Below, in pieces: positions 15,916 through 23,940 of a DNA stretch of 64,000 nucleotides. The stretch's first letter is position 1. Each line of letters opens with the position of its first letter. Origin of the DNA: Thalassospira tepidiphila MCCC 1A03514 (GTDB lineage Bacteria; Pseudomonadota; Alphaproteobacteria; Rhodospirillales; Thalassospiraceae). The notes below the pieces were generated by a model that was not told where the DNA came from, made no database searches, and saw only the letters and a program-made list of their open reading frames with translations. Where the stretch lies: positions 29,846 to 93,845 of the forward strand of contig NZ_JPVZ01000013.1 of the NCBI RefSeq assembly GCF_001662875.1. The letters run 5' to 3'. Both the position numbers and the translations under genes were made by a program.

Positions 15916-17243
15916 CGAAGAGAGTTGCGCTCCTATATGGCCTGATGTGCCTGGTGTTGATCGCGATCGGCTTTCTTCAAAGCTGGAATGTCGCCTTTGG
16001 CATCTTCAATCTTTGTGTGATTTCTGCGGTGATGGCGCTCGGCGTCAATATGCAGTGGGGCTATGCCGGCCTGTTTAATGTCGGTGTGATGGGCTTTACA
16101 GCCCTTGGTGGCTTGACCGCCGTTCTGGTCTCGATGCCTCCTGTGGGCGAAGCCTGGGCTGCTGCTGGCGGGGATATTGCCCTTTCCTTGCTGAGCCTTG
16201 CTGCGACCATTGTTGCAGTCATTTACGCCCGCCGCTTTGTTCACCCGGCATTGAAGCTTCCGGTCACGCTTGTTCTTTTGCTGGCGGGCTACTTCCTGAT
16301 CGGGGTGTTCTTTGGTCCGGCGACCGATGCGATTGAAAGCATCGACCCGGCGCTCAGCGGTTATCTTGGTGGTGCGGGCTTACCCGTTCTTGTCGCCTGG
16401 CCGCTTGCCGGTTTGGTGGCCGCTGGTGGCGGTTGGCTGATCGGGCGGATCGCGCTTGGCCTGCGGGCCGATTATCTGGCGATTGCCACCCTAGGCATTT
16501 CCGAGATCATCATTGCGATCATCAAGTACGAAGAATGGCTGTCGCGCGGGGTCAAGAACGTCACCGGCATTCCACGCCCGGTGCCCTATGAAGTCGACCT
16601 GATCGAAAGCGAATGGTTCATCAGCCTGGCCAACTTCTTTGGTGCAACCGAGATTTCCGATGCCGCCAGCCTGTTTGTCAAACTGTGCTATGCGGTGCTG
16701 TTTGTCATCGTGCTTGCGATCATAATGTGGTTTGCCGAACGCGCATTGAAGTCGCCGTGGGGCCGCATGATGCGTGCCATTCGTGACAACCGCGATGCGG
16801 CAGCCGCGATGGGCAAGGATGTCAAACGTCGTCACCTTCAGACCTTTGTTCTGGGCTGTGCGGTGTGCGGGATTGCCGGTGCGATGCTAACTACGCTTGA
16901 TGGTCAGTTAACGCCAACCAGTTACATTCCGCTGCGCTACACCTTCCTGATCTGGGTGATGGTGATCCTCGGTGGGTCTGGCAACAACTGGGGCTCGATC
17001 CTGGGTGGCTTTATCATCTGGTTCCTTTGGGTCGAGGCAGAGCCGTTTGGCAACTGGTTCATGTCAACGATCACCGCCCCGCTTGGCGAAGGATCGGAGC
17101 TTGCCCAGCACCTGGTCGCCGGTGCGGCCTATATGCGCTATCTGATGATGGGGGCGATCCTTTTGATCGTTATGCGGTTTGCGCCAAAGGGACTGATCCC
17201 CGAGGCCACCAACCGATCAACAGCAATGACGCGGTCTTCCTGA
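15912..17243 (+). CDS. ABC transporter permease, LivM type (443 aa)
   Basis: Second permease. The sequence NMQWGYAGLFNVGVMGFTALGGLTAVL near residue 45 is the LivM hallmark, and RAIRDNRDAAAAMGKDVKRRHLQTFVLG near residue 295 is the coupling loop. An extra hydrophobic block (about residues 85-175) lies between the first helices and GLRADYLAIATLGISEII, making the protein longer than many LivM members. The frame is open to 15792, but ATG at 15912 is supported by its 4-base overlap with the LivH-type stop and by family N-termini. Last gene of the operon; a strong terminator follows. Confidence 0.92.
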   Translation: MTKRVALLYGLMCLVLIAIGFLQSWNVAFGIFNLCVISAVMALGVNMQWGYAGLFNVGVMGFTALGGLTAVLVSMPPVGEAWAAAGGDIALSLLSLAATIVAVIYARRFVHPALKLPVTLVLLLAGYFLIGVFFGPATDAIESIDPALSGYLGGAGLPVLVAWPLAGLVAAGGGWLIGRIALGLRADYLAIATLGISEIIIAIIKYEEWLSRGVKNVTGIPRPVPYEVDLIESEWFISLANFFGATEISDAASLFVKLCYAVLFVIVLAIIMWFAERALKSPWGRMMRAIRDNRDAAAAMGKDVKRRHLQTFVLGCAVCGIAGAMLTTLDGQLTPTSYIPLRYTFLIWVMVILGGSGNNWGSILGGFIIWFLWVEAEPFGNWFMSTITAPLGEGSELAQHLVAGAAYMRYLMMGAILLIVMRFAPKGLIPEATNRSTAMTRSS

Positions 17244-17258
17244 CCAAACATTCAAAAG

Positions 17259-17295
17259 CGGGGCGGATACAATGCAGTATCCGCCCCGTTTTTTT
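17259..17295 (+). terminator. Rho-independent terminator of the ABC transporter operon
   Basis: Perfect 12-bp stem (CGGGGCGGATAC, 17259-17270, with GTATCCGCCCCG, 17277-17288), 6-base loop, then seven T. Confidence 0.9.
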
Positions 17296-17511
17296 ATGCG
17301 GCGAACCCTCCGCAAAAATCCGAAAATACCGCAAGAACGTGAAAGCCACGCGAGGCTGACTGTGGCCTATTATTGGTTTGCGGATATGCCCCATATATTC
17401 GCAAAAGCCCTGATTGGTCCCCGCGCGCTGCCAACCTGCGTGACCAGTTCTGCATCACCCGTCACCCTTCGTGCCACCGCCCCTCGCGCACGTGCTGTTT
17501 TGAAAGCCCCG

Positions 17512-18423
17512 ATGATGACAGCCCTCTTATTCGTGATCGTCACCGCCTGCTGGGGATTTACCTGGTATGCGATCAAACTTCAGATCGGACCAATCCCGGT
17601 TGAAATCTCGATCTTTTATCGCTTTGCGCTGGCCGCGGTCGTTTTGTGCGGCTTCCTGTTGATAACGCGCAAATGGCGCCCTGTGCCATGGCACGCGCAT
17701 CCATGGATCGTGCTTTTGGGCTGCGGGCTGTTTGGCATCAACTTTATCCTGATGTATTCGGCGACCGGCTATATCGCCAGCGGCATTGTCGCGGTGATTT
17801 TCACCACCTCGACCATTTTCAATGCGCTGGGCAACTGGGCCTTTTACGGCAATCGCCCGGGCCTGCGCTTTGTCTTTGGTGCGGCATTCGGGCTTGCTGG
17901 CATCGCCTGTCTGTTTGCCAACCAGATCTATGCCCTGTCGCACAACGCCAATGCCATCACCGGCATGCTGCTTGCGCTTGGCGGCACGGCGGTGTTTAGC
18001 TGTGGCAATATGGTGTCGGTTAAACTCAACCGCATGGGCATTCCCAACCGTGATGCGGTCGCGCGTGGCATGATTTATGGCACGGTGTTGCTGTTCATCT
18101 TTGCCCTATTCAAGGGCCAGACGCCGGTCATGCCGACCGATCCAGTTTATATCGGTGGTTTGCTGTATCTCGCCATTCCCGGATCGGTCGTAGCGTTTAT
18201 CGCCTATCTCGCACTGGTTAACCGTGTCGGTGCCGGACGTGCAGCCTATGTCACCGTGCTGTTCCCGGTTGTCGCATTGACGGTCTCAACCTTCCTCGAA
18301 GGTTACGTCTGGACCCCGATTGGCGCGACCGGCCTTGCGATGGTGTTGCTTGGTAACATCACGATCTTTGCGCGGCTTCCGAAATTCATTGGTATGAGGA
18401 ATAAAACCCTCGCGGCGGAATAG
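17512..18423 (+). CDS. DMT-superfamily EamA transporter (303 aa)
   Basis: Ten-helix inner-membrane exporter of the EamA (RhaT/DMT) family. The first helix TALLFVIVTACWGFTWYAIK has the typical WG-x-x-W/F motif, two EamA repeats follow (about residues 5-135 and 150-285), and the second ends AYVTVLFPVVALTVSTFLEGY, a common exporter signature. The frame is open to 17272, but that extension is polar, overlaps the operon terminator loop and would precede an ordinary N-terminus, so ATG at 17512 (MMTALLF) is chosen. The ribosome site is weak (GAAAG). It stands between two terminators and is a single-gene unit. Substrate unknown. Confidence 0.85.
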   Translation: MMTALLFVIVTACWGFTWYAIKLQIGPIPVEISIFYRFALAAVVLCGFLLITRKWRPVPWHAHPWIVLLGCGLFGINFILMYSATGYIASGIVAVIFTTSTIFNALGNWAFYGNRPGLRFVFGAAFGLAGIACLFANQIYALSHNANAITGMLLALGGTAVFSCGNMVSVKLNRMGIPNRDAVARGMIYGTVLLFIFALFKGQTPVMPTDPVYIGGLLYLAIPGSVVAFIAYLALVNRVGAGRAAYVTVLFPVVALTVSTFLEGYVWTPIGATGLAMVLLGNITIFARLPKFIGMRNKTLAAE

Positions 18424-18445
18424 GACACCTGGTTGTCTGATGATT

Positions 18446-18474
18446 AAAACGGGGCCGCTTGGGCCCCGTTTTTT
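18446..18474 (+). terminator. Rho-independent terminator after the EamA gene at 17512
   Basis: AAAACGGGGCC (18446-18456) pairs with GGCCCCGTTTT (18462-18472) around a 5-base loop; T-run to 18474. Confidence 0.88.
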
Positions 18475-18563
18475 GATCCCACCTTCAGGTCCGAAACTGG
18501 CGAGCAGCCAAAAAACAATCCGCCTAATCTTCGTTGGTCACCAACAGATCGACGGAGCCCCCC

Positions 18564-19613
18564 ATGTTGCCCCATGAAAACACCACACGTTTGATATCGC
18601 TTGATATGGAACTGTCTTCCCGCCCGAAACATCGCGGCATTGATGGCCCAAGAAACCTCTCTGCCGCAGGTGGCTTACATCCCAAACAACTGCCCACCCA
18701 GCCGATGGACCGCGTCAGCTGGTTGATGCTGGTCTCGCTATCGGTCCTGTGGGGCGGATCGTTTTTCTTTACCGAAATCGCGCTTGTCGATCTGCCGCCC
18801 CTGACGCTTGTGCTGTGCCGGGTGTCGATTGCGACCATGGTTCTGTGGTGGGTGGTGTTGTTGCGCGATATTGCCATCCCGCGTGATCCGAAATTCTGGG
18901 CGGGCGTTGCCGTCATGGGCGGGCTTAACAACCTGATACCGTTTTGCCTGATTGTCTGGAGTCAGACACAAATCACCAGCAGCCTTGCCGCAATCCTGAA
19001 TGCCACCACCCCGCTTTTCAACCTTTTGATCGCCCATATCACGACAGACACAGAAAAGCTGACACTGCGCAAAACCATCGGTGTCCTGATCGGGTTTGGC
19101 GGCGTGATCGTGATTTTTGGTCTGCCGACATCTGGCAACACGATGGGCCTGCTTGCGCCGGGTGCCGTTTTGCTTGCCGCCTTCACTTACGGCTGCGCCG
19201 GGGTATTTGGCAGACGTTTTGCCTCCACCCCGCCAATCCTGACCGCGGCCGGCATGACCAGCGCGTCGAGCCTCATGCTCCTGCCGTTGTCAGTCATCAT
19301 TGATCTGCCCTGGCACCTGCCCGTTCCCACCACCAGCACCATCCTTGCCGTGCTGGGCTTTGCCACACTCAGCACGGCGCTGGCCTATATCCTCTATTTC
19401 GCCATCCTCAAACGTGCCGGGGCAAGTAACCTTCTGCTGGTTACCTTCCTAATCCCGGTCAGTGCGATTTTGCTGGGGGTTGGGTTCCTTGGCGAGGTCC
19501 TTTTGGCGCAGCACATGATCGGAATGGCAGTTATCGGGTTTGGTTTGCTTGTTATTGACGGGCGGATTTTATCTCGCCCCAAGCCAGCTCAGCCCGTCAC
19601 GCCAACCAAATAA
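18564..19613 (+). CDS. DMT-superfamily EamA transporter (349 aa)
   Basis: A second, clearly different EamA exporter directly after the first. Helix 1 is SWLMLVSLSVLWGGSFFFTE near residue 55; the two five-helix repeats end with AYILYFAILKRAGASNLLLVTFLIPVSAILLG, typical of the family. It carries an unusually long polar N-terminal extension (about 50 residues, Pro- and Arg-rich) before the first helix. ATG at 18564 has GGAG 6 bases upstream; a TTG at 18534 in frame is less likely. If the true start is internal near residue 48 (MDRVSW), the extension would vanish. Terminated by a bidirectional hairpin. Substrate unknown. Confidence 0.82.
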   Translation: MLPHENTTRLISLDMELSSRPKHRGIDGPRNLSAAGGLHPKQLPTQPMDRVSWLMLVSLSVLWGGSFFFTEIALVDLPPLTLVLCRVSIATMVLWWVVLLRDIAIPRDPKFWAGVAVMGGLNNLIPFCLIVWSQTQITSSLAAILNATTPLFNLLIAHITTDTEKLTLRKTIGVLIGFGGVIVIFGLPTSGNTMGLLAPGAVLLAAFTYGCAGVFGRRFASTPPILTAAGMTSASSLMLLPLSVIIDLPWHLPVPTTSTILAVLGFATLSTALAYILYFAILKRAGASNLLLVTFLIPVSAILLGVGFLGEVLLAQHMIGMAVIGFGLLVIDGRILSRPKPAQPVTPTK

Positions 19614-19642
19614 GAAAGGCCGGAATTTTCCGGCCTTTCTTT
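19612..19642. terminator. Bidirectional terminator between convergent EamA and SDR genes
   Basis: AAGAAAGGCCGG (19612-19623) pairs perfectly with CCGGCCTTTCTT (19630-19641) around AATTTT; T on one side and A on the other allow use from both strands. Confidence 0.82.
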
Positions 19643-19647
19643 ATGCA

Positions 19648-20535
19648 TCAGTGATCAAAATATTCGGCAGTCTGCATATCCTTGATCAGGCCAATCTCAC
19701 GCGGCAGCCAACCAAGCACCTGCTGCGTGCGACCGCTGGAGGCACAGCAATCAAGCTCGGCAAAATGGCTGAACCAGCCAAAATAGTCCTTTGCATGTTC
19801 ACGCGATAAGGACTTGAACGGCAGACCAAGACCGACACTGATCGTATGGGCGATGTCGGCGAAGGCAACGCCTTCCTCCCCCACGGCATGATAGGCCGGT
19901 TGGCTGGCGTGGTCTTCGATGGCAAGACGATAGGCACGTGCTGCATCCAAACGATGCACCGCAGGCCACAGGTTATCGCCATCCTCGATACAGGCAACAA
20001 AGCCCTTTTCGCGCGCCAGATTGATCAGAAGCGGCACAAAACCATGATCACCCGCCCCGTGGACCGACGGCGGCAAGCGCATCACCGATGCATTGACACC
20101 CTTGGCGACAATGTTTGCCACGGCTTCTTCGGTGGCCTTGCGCGGGATATCGGCGGTTACCGTATCGCTTTCGACCACCGGGCGGTCCGCACGCAACAGC
20201 CCAATGCCAGATGTGACAATCATCGGGCGGTTTGATCCGGCCAGAACCGATCCCATCGCCTCGATGACATGGCGGTCCTTTTCACAACTTTCGACAAAGC
20301 GGGTGAAATCATGATTAAAGCCGGTATGGATCACCGCATCACAGGATGCCGCCCCGCCTTGAAGACTGCCAAGGTCATCCAGATCACCGCGAAAGACGGT
20401 CGCGCCGACGGCAGCCAGTTTTTCGGCCCCGGTATCGCTGCGCGTCAGGCCGAGCACCGAATGCCCATGATCAAGAAGCTCCTTCACCACAGCTGATCCG
20501 ACAAAGCCCGTCGCACCCGTTACAAAAACACGCAT
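19648..20535 (-). CDS. SDR-family NAD(P)-dependent epimerase/dehydratase-like protein (295 aa)
   Basis: Extended/atypical short-chain dehydrogenase. MRVFVTGATGFVGSAVVKEL is the dinucleotide-binding GxxGxxG turn, followed by LGLTRSDTGAEKLAAVGATVFRGDLDD, the usual second strand and Asp of YbjT/epimerase-like members. SVMRLPPSVHGAGDHGFV resembles the substrate loop of 3-beta-HSD/DFR-like proteins; the catalytic YxxxK is not evident. ATG 20535 has GGAG 5 bases upstream; the frame extends to 20610 without support. Its first 23 codons and its upstream region are duplicated at 22519-22736 next to an AraC gene, implying that the two genes were once adjacent and divergent. Substrate unknown. Confidence 0.85.
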   Translation of the reverse strand: MRVFVTGATGFVGSAVVKELLDHGHSVLGLTRSDTGAEKLAAVGATVFRGDLDDLGSLQGGAASCDAVIHTGFNHDFTRFVESCEKDRHVIEAMGSVLAGSNRPMIVTSGIGLLRADRPVVESDTVTADIPRKATEEAVANIVAKGVNASVMRLPPSVHGAGDHGFVPLLINLAREKGFVACIEDGDNLWPAVHRLDAARAYRLAIEDHASQPAYHAVGEEGVAFADIAHTISVGLGLPFKSLSREHAKDYFGWFSHFAELDCCASSGRTQQVLGWLPREIGLIKDMQTAEYFDH

Positions 20536-20683
20536 AGTCACTCCATCCCAATATCTGCAAAACAACCGGACCGCATCGCGTCCTGTTACGGCCACAATAT
20601 CGCTTGCCATCTGGACGAACTATACGCATCAGTCCATGATATATTTTCATTCGTCCAGAAACAGGCCGCTATATGGATCCGCT
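20467..20683. repeat. Direct repeat, left copy (217 bp), flanking an inserted segment
   Basis: This copy spans the last 69 bases at the 5' end of the intact SDR gene, the SDR/AraC intergenic region and the first 11 bases of an AraC start (ATGGATCCGCT at 20673-20683). It matches 22519-22736 at about 94 per cent by eye, with about a dozen substitutions and one single-base indel. After 20683 the sequence departs from the AraC gene; the resulting frame stops after 27 codons at 20756. Confidence 0.9.
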
Positions 20684-20966
20684 CCACTCACACGTAGACC
20701 TGCCCCAAGGCTGTTATAGCCTCCTCAGCCGCAAGGCGCCGCTTGATCGCTGCTAACATGTGGTGAAACTTGGGAATTCCGCGGAACGACCAGATCGAGC
20801 GCTATGTTTGCGTGGCAGTGCCGCCGGTTCTTGGGAAGACAGATCCACAGCACTGGGTCAGCCCAGGTGCAAGCGGTTCCTTGAAAAACTTCGCCGGCAG
20901 GCTAGCGATCACCTTCTGCTGACCGCAGCCATCCGAACCTGCTGATGCGGGGAATTAAATCGAACA
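20684..20966. other. Non-coding stretch at the left of the inserted segment
   Basis: No supported gene. A 61-codon frame on the plus strand (20760-20945) has no ribosome site or recognisable sequence. The DNA matches neither flanking gene. I see no terminal inverted repeats or transposase remnant. Confidence 0.5.
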
Positions 20967-20990
20967 CAAAAAAAGACCGCCACGATGGCG
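20967..20990 (-). terminator. Probable terminator of the beta-helix lipoprotein gene
   Basis: On the minus strand CGCCA-TCG-TGGCG (20990-20978) is followed by GTCTTTTTTT. The stem is short but the U-run is good, and it is 33 bp past the lipoprotein stop. Confidence 0.55.
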
Positions 20991-21023
20991 ATCCCGATTA
21001 ACTTCCGCATGGAATATCTCCGA

Positions 21024-21884
21024 TTATTTTAAGTGAATTGGGGTCCTGTACCCATAGGCGAGCGAACCCGGAACGGGTATGCCGTCCAGTGATATGCCGT
21101 ACCCGCCGTCGAAATCTTCTGATGTAATAGAAATCCCCATGCTTATTCGCGATTCTTTCCGCTTTGACACAGAGATACCACGCCAATAGTTCAATACGGA
21201 GACTGCTTTGATGTAGTGTCCACCACCCATGCCTCCGAATATCCCGTATGTGCCTGGCTCTGGATGTGAGTTGGCGATTACTGTCTCAGTGATCCGCCCT
21301 CTTTCTGATGGCGTGGCAATGTTGATACCAACGCCCTCACCTACTGCTCCGTCTGGAAAATCTGACTGTTCATAAATTTCAGTTATGAGAACGGACGAGA
21401 CTTTGCAGTCGTCCCCATTGATCTGAACACCAAAAGCATAGCGTTCATCTGACACGCCAGAAGTACCTGATATTACGCCGCCTTTTATCGTAATATCGTT
21501 GGCTGAGGCCCAAACGCCCATATATCGATTTCTGATGTAGTTAACGCCATCGGATACCGACCCAGATCCTTCCAGCTTTGCCCCGACCCTGAACCCGGAT
21601 ATCTTGCCTGTCTTCTTAGTGTCATATAAGCGGGAGCCAGCCCCCATAAGCTTGACGCCGTAGTCCCATTCGTTCCCCTTGTTTGAAGAGCGTATCGCAT
21701 GCCCATTCAAATCAAGATGCGCAGATTCCGTGAAAATGAGTCCGTCACCAGACGCGACATTAATATCTGACGTCAAAATATAGCTGCCACTGCCATAAAT
21801 TCCGCTTTTGTCAATTTCTCGGATGGCAGGCTCGCAACCAGAAAGGAAAAGCAGCCAGAAACAAGTCAAAATGAATTGGCGCAA
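21024..21884 (-). CDS. Putative lipoprotein with right-handed beta-helix repeats (286 aa)
   Basis: The N-terminus RQFILTCFWLLFLSGCEPAI is a lipoprotein signal with lipobox LSGC, so the mature protein would be anchored through Cys17. The rest is rich in Gly, Ser, Asn and short beta repeats (AHLDLNGHAIRSSN, GVWASANDITIKGGVISGTSG, GVQINGDDCKVSSVLITEI), the pattern of right-handed parallel beta-helix proteins such as pectate-lyase-like or surface polysaccharide-active proteins. No catalytic residues can be assigned. The start seems to be TTG at 21884. It sits alone between the two direct repeats in more AT-rich DNA than its neighbours, and is followed by a terminator. Probably acquired. Function unknown. 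Confidence 0.65.
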   Translation of the reverse strand: MRQFILTCFWLLFLSGCEPAIREIDKSGIYGSGSYILTSDINVASGDGLIFTESAHLDLNGHAIRSSNKGNEWDYGVKLMGAGSRLYDTKKTGKISGFRVGAKLEGSGSVSDGVNYIRNRYMGVWASANDITIKGGVISGTSGVSDERYAFGVQINGDDCKVSSVLITEIYEQSDFPDGAVGEGVGINIATPSERGRITETVIANSHPEPGTYGIFGGMGGGHYIKAVSVLNYWRGISVSKRKESRISMGISITSEDFDGGYGISLDGIPVPGSLAYGYRTPIHLK

Positions 21885-22302
21885 GGTTCATTTTCTCGTT
21901 AGTGATGTGAATTATGTAGCTTACCCTGACACACCTTTAAATAGCAAATCCATCCGCTTAGATTCCAGTGACCAAGGCCAAAAAGGCGGCGTGTCTAGTG
22001 AATCCAGATGAGTTAGCGTCGGATGCAACATGGCTGGTGGTAATTGGCGTTAGTGTAACAGAAAGAGGATTGGCGAATACAGACCGTCTGAAATTTGGTG
22101 AATGTCTAAGCAATATGTTGAAGCAATCAAACCGCTCGTTTTGTCCAAGGCGAAGTTTAAACTATAAGAGATTGCAGTCCTTTCGTAGGACATATCGACG
22201 CCATTTCCTGTGCTAAACTAAGGCAAAGCGGAGATGGCTTGTTGCTTCTCACCTATTACCTTATTGATCAGCATGATCAAAACAGACTTTTACGAGCAAG
22301 AA
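21885..22302. other. AT-rich stretch without a supported gene
   Basis: Only short plus-strand frames (for example 21968-22216) without ribosome sites or recognisable sequence. The composition is visibly more AT-rich than the surrounding chromosome, in keeping with imported DNA. Confidence 0.5.
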
Positions 22303-22509
22303 TTATTCGGACTGATCATCTGCAAGATTATATGTTACTTTTCTGACCGGTGTAGACTTAGACTTGTACGTCGCCAAATAGAACAGGTTTCTGATCCTTT
22401 CCCGCTTTGGCTCCCAAGTTCCCGAGTTCACGTTTTTAGCAACGCTTACCATACCATCACTACCAGTCGACGTTGACTCTGGATCAGCCCCTGTGACCAG
22501 CCCTACCAC
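22303..22509 (-). pseudogene. C-terminal fragment of an unknown protein cut at the repeat junction
   Basis: The minus-strand frame reads VGLVTGADPESTSTGSDGMV and ends NLADDQSE. It has protein-like composition (a Thr/Ser-rich stretch, then a basic section KRERIRNLFYLATYKSKSTPV), but no ribosome site. Its upstream end meets a TAG at 22516-22518 exactly where the right direct repeat begins (22519). It is therefore most simply the tail of a longer gene that lost its start when the insertion formed. Family not recognised. Confidence 0.4.
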
Positions 22510-22515
22510 CGAACG

Positions 22516-22587
22516 CTAATGATCAAGAAGCTCCTTCACCACAGCTGATCCGACAAAGCCCGTCGCACCCTTTACAAAAACACGCAT
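22516..22587 (-). pseudogene. Remnant of the SDR gene: first 23 codons only
   Basis: ATG at 22587 gives MRVFVKGATGFVGSAVVKEL followed by LDH and an immediate TAG. It differs from the intact SDR N-terminus by T6K only. The ribosome site GGAGT is still present upstream. It is the right-hand copy of the duplicated region and cannot encode a working enzyme. Confidence 0.85.
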
Positions 22588-22736
22588 AGTTACTCCATCC
22601 CAATATCTGCAAAAACTACGTGCCCGCATCGCGGCCCGTTGCGGCCACAATATCGCTTGCCTTCTGGACGAACTATACGTATCAGTCCATGATATATTTT
22701 CATTCGTCCAGAAACAGGCCGCTATATGGATCCGCT
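22519..22736. repeat. Direct repeat, right copy (218 bp), flanking an inserted segment
   Basis: Matches 20467-20683. This copy runs without a break into the intact AraC gene (ATG 22726) but is cut off on the SDR side after 23 codons, the mirror image of the left copy. Confidence 0.9.
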
Positions 22737-23658
22737 TTCCGATATCCTGTCCCTGCTCCGCCCCGACAATTACCTGTCGGCCGGATTTGACATTGCCGCA
22801 CCCTGGGCGATCCAGTTCCCCGATCAGGGGCAAAACATCAAAACCGCCGCCGTGGTTGAGGGTGACTGCTGGATCTCGGTGGATGGGGTACCGGACCCCG
22901 TGCATCTGCAAACAGGCGACTGCGTCTTGTTGCCGCACGGCAAAGCGTTCTTGATGGGAAGCGACCTTGATGTATCGCCGATGCTGGCCGGAACAACGTT
23001 CAAGCCAAGCGGCTATGGTGTCATTCGCACACTGAATGGTGGCGGGGATTGCGTGGTGGCCAGCAGCCGGTTTGGCCTTCACGGGCCACAGGCCGACTTG
23101 TTGCTGGCGATGTTGCCGCCACTTGTGGTCATTCGTAATCGCGATGAAAGCGAAGCACTTCGCCATTGCATTGAACGCACCATGACTGAGATGCGCAAAA
23201 ACGATCCAGGCAGCAAACTGGTGTTGCAACATCTCGCGCACATGATGCTGATCCAGGTGTTGCGCATGTACATGAATGACGACGCCAAGGGGGTTGGCTG
23301 GTTCTTCGCCCTTGCCGACCCGCAAATCAGCAAGGCCATATCAGCCATTCATGCCGATCCGGCCCAAAACTGGACTGTGGAAAGCCTTGCAAAATGCTCA
23401 GGCATGTCCCGGTCCGCCTTCGCCGCCAAGTTCAAGGAACGCGTTGGCGAAAGCCCGATGGGCTATTTGATCCGTTGGCGGATGATGCTGGCCGGCGAAA
23501 GACTGACCACATCGCGCGAACCGATATCCCAAATCTCGCTCAGTCTGGGATATGAGTCCGAGAGTGCCTTTAGCACAGCGTTTAAGCGCGTGATGGGTTG
23601 CGCACCAAGAAGCTATTGCAAGGAAGTCTTGCCCCGGCAAGACGTCAAAATGACTTGA
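22726..23658 (+). CDS. AraC-family transcriptional regulator with cupin sensor (310 aa)
   Basis: The N-terminal ~190 residues are an AraC cupin_6-type domain: AAVVEGDCWISVDGVPDPVHLQTGDCVLLPHGKAF is the double-stranded-beta-helix core with the expected Gly-Asp and Pro-His turns. The C-terminal HTH pair is WTVESLAKCSGMSRSAFAAKFKERVGESP, then ISQISLSLGYESESAFSTAFKR and VMGCAPRSYCKE. ATG 22726 lies inside the right direct repeat. Before the 1.8-kb insertion it was probably divergent from the SDR gene at 19648-20535 and regulated it; an AraC of this class beside an SDR oxidoreductase is common. It may still control the SDR gene through the left repeat, which keeps the same intergenic DNA. Confidence 0.88.
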   Translation: MDPLSDILSLLRPDNYLSAGFDIAAPWAIQFPDQGQNIKTAAVVEGDCWISVDGVPDPVHLQTGDCVLLPHGKAFLMGSDLDVSPMLAGTTFKPSGYGVIRTLNGGGDCVVASSRFGLHGPQADLLLAMLPPLVVIRNRDESEALRHCIERTMTEMRKNDPGSKLVLQHLAHMMLIQVLRMYMNDDAKGVGWFFALADPQISKAISAIHADPAQNWTVESLAKCSGMSRSAFAAKFKERVGESPMGYLIRWRMMLAGERLTTSREPISQISLSLGYESESAFSTAFKRVMGCAPRSYCKEVLPRQDVKMT

Positions 23659-23940
23659 ACACCCAAAGCACAAAGCACTGAGACCAAACGAGCCCCGCAT
23701 CGCAGAATTTTGTTGGTGGGAGAAATATGCGTCGCACCTTACTGAAAAGATCAGGACGGATCGTACAGCGCTCAACATCACTGGCAGTCGCTATTTTCTG
23801 GCACTTGAATGATCAAATACACTTCATCTGAGCGCAAAAAACACCATTTAAACAAATGCCGCAATATTCCGAGCAACCTTTAGCCGACTGCACGATTTCA
23901 GGTAACTTCTTGAGATCATTTAATAAGAAAAGGGGCAAAG

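Noticed and set aside
17272..17511. 80-codon N-terminal extension of the EamA transporter
   Set aside because: Begins inside the operon terminator and is polar; the normal family N-terminus starts at 17512.
20760..20945. 61-codon frame in the inserted segment
   Set aside because: No ribosome site and no recognisable protein character.
21968..22216. 82-codon plus-strand frame beside the beta-helix gene
   Set aside because: No ribosome site; lies in AT-rich spacer and shows no conserved-looking pattern.
20467..22736. Composite transposon or insertion sequence bounded by the direct repeats
   Set aside because: The repeats are made of host gene sequence (SDR start, intergenic region, AraC start), not IS sequence; no transposase and no terminal inverted repeats are present.
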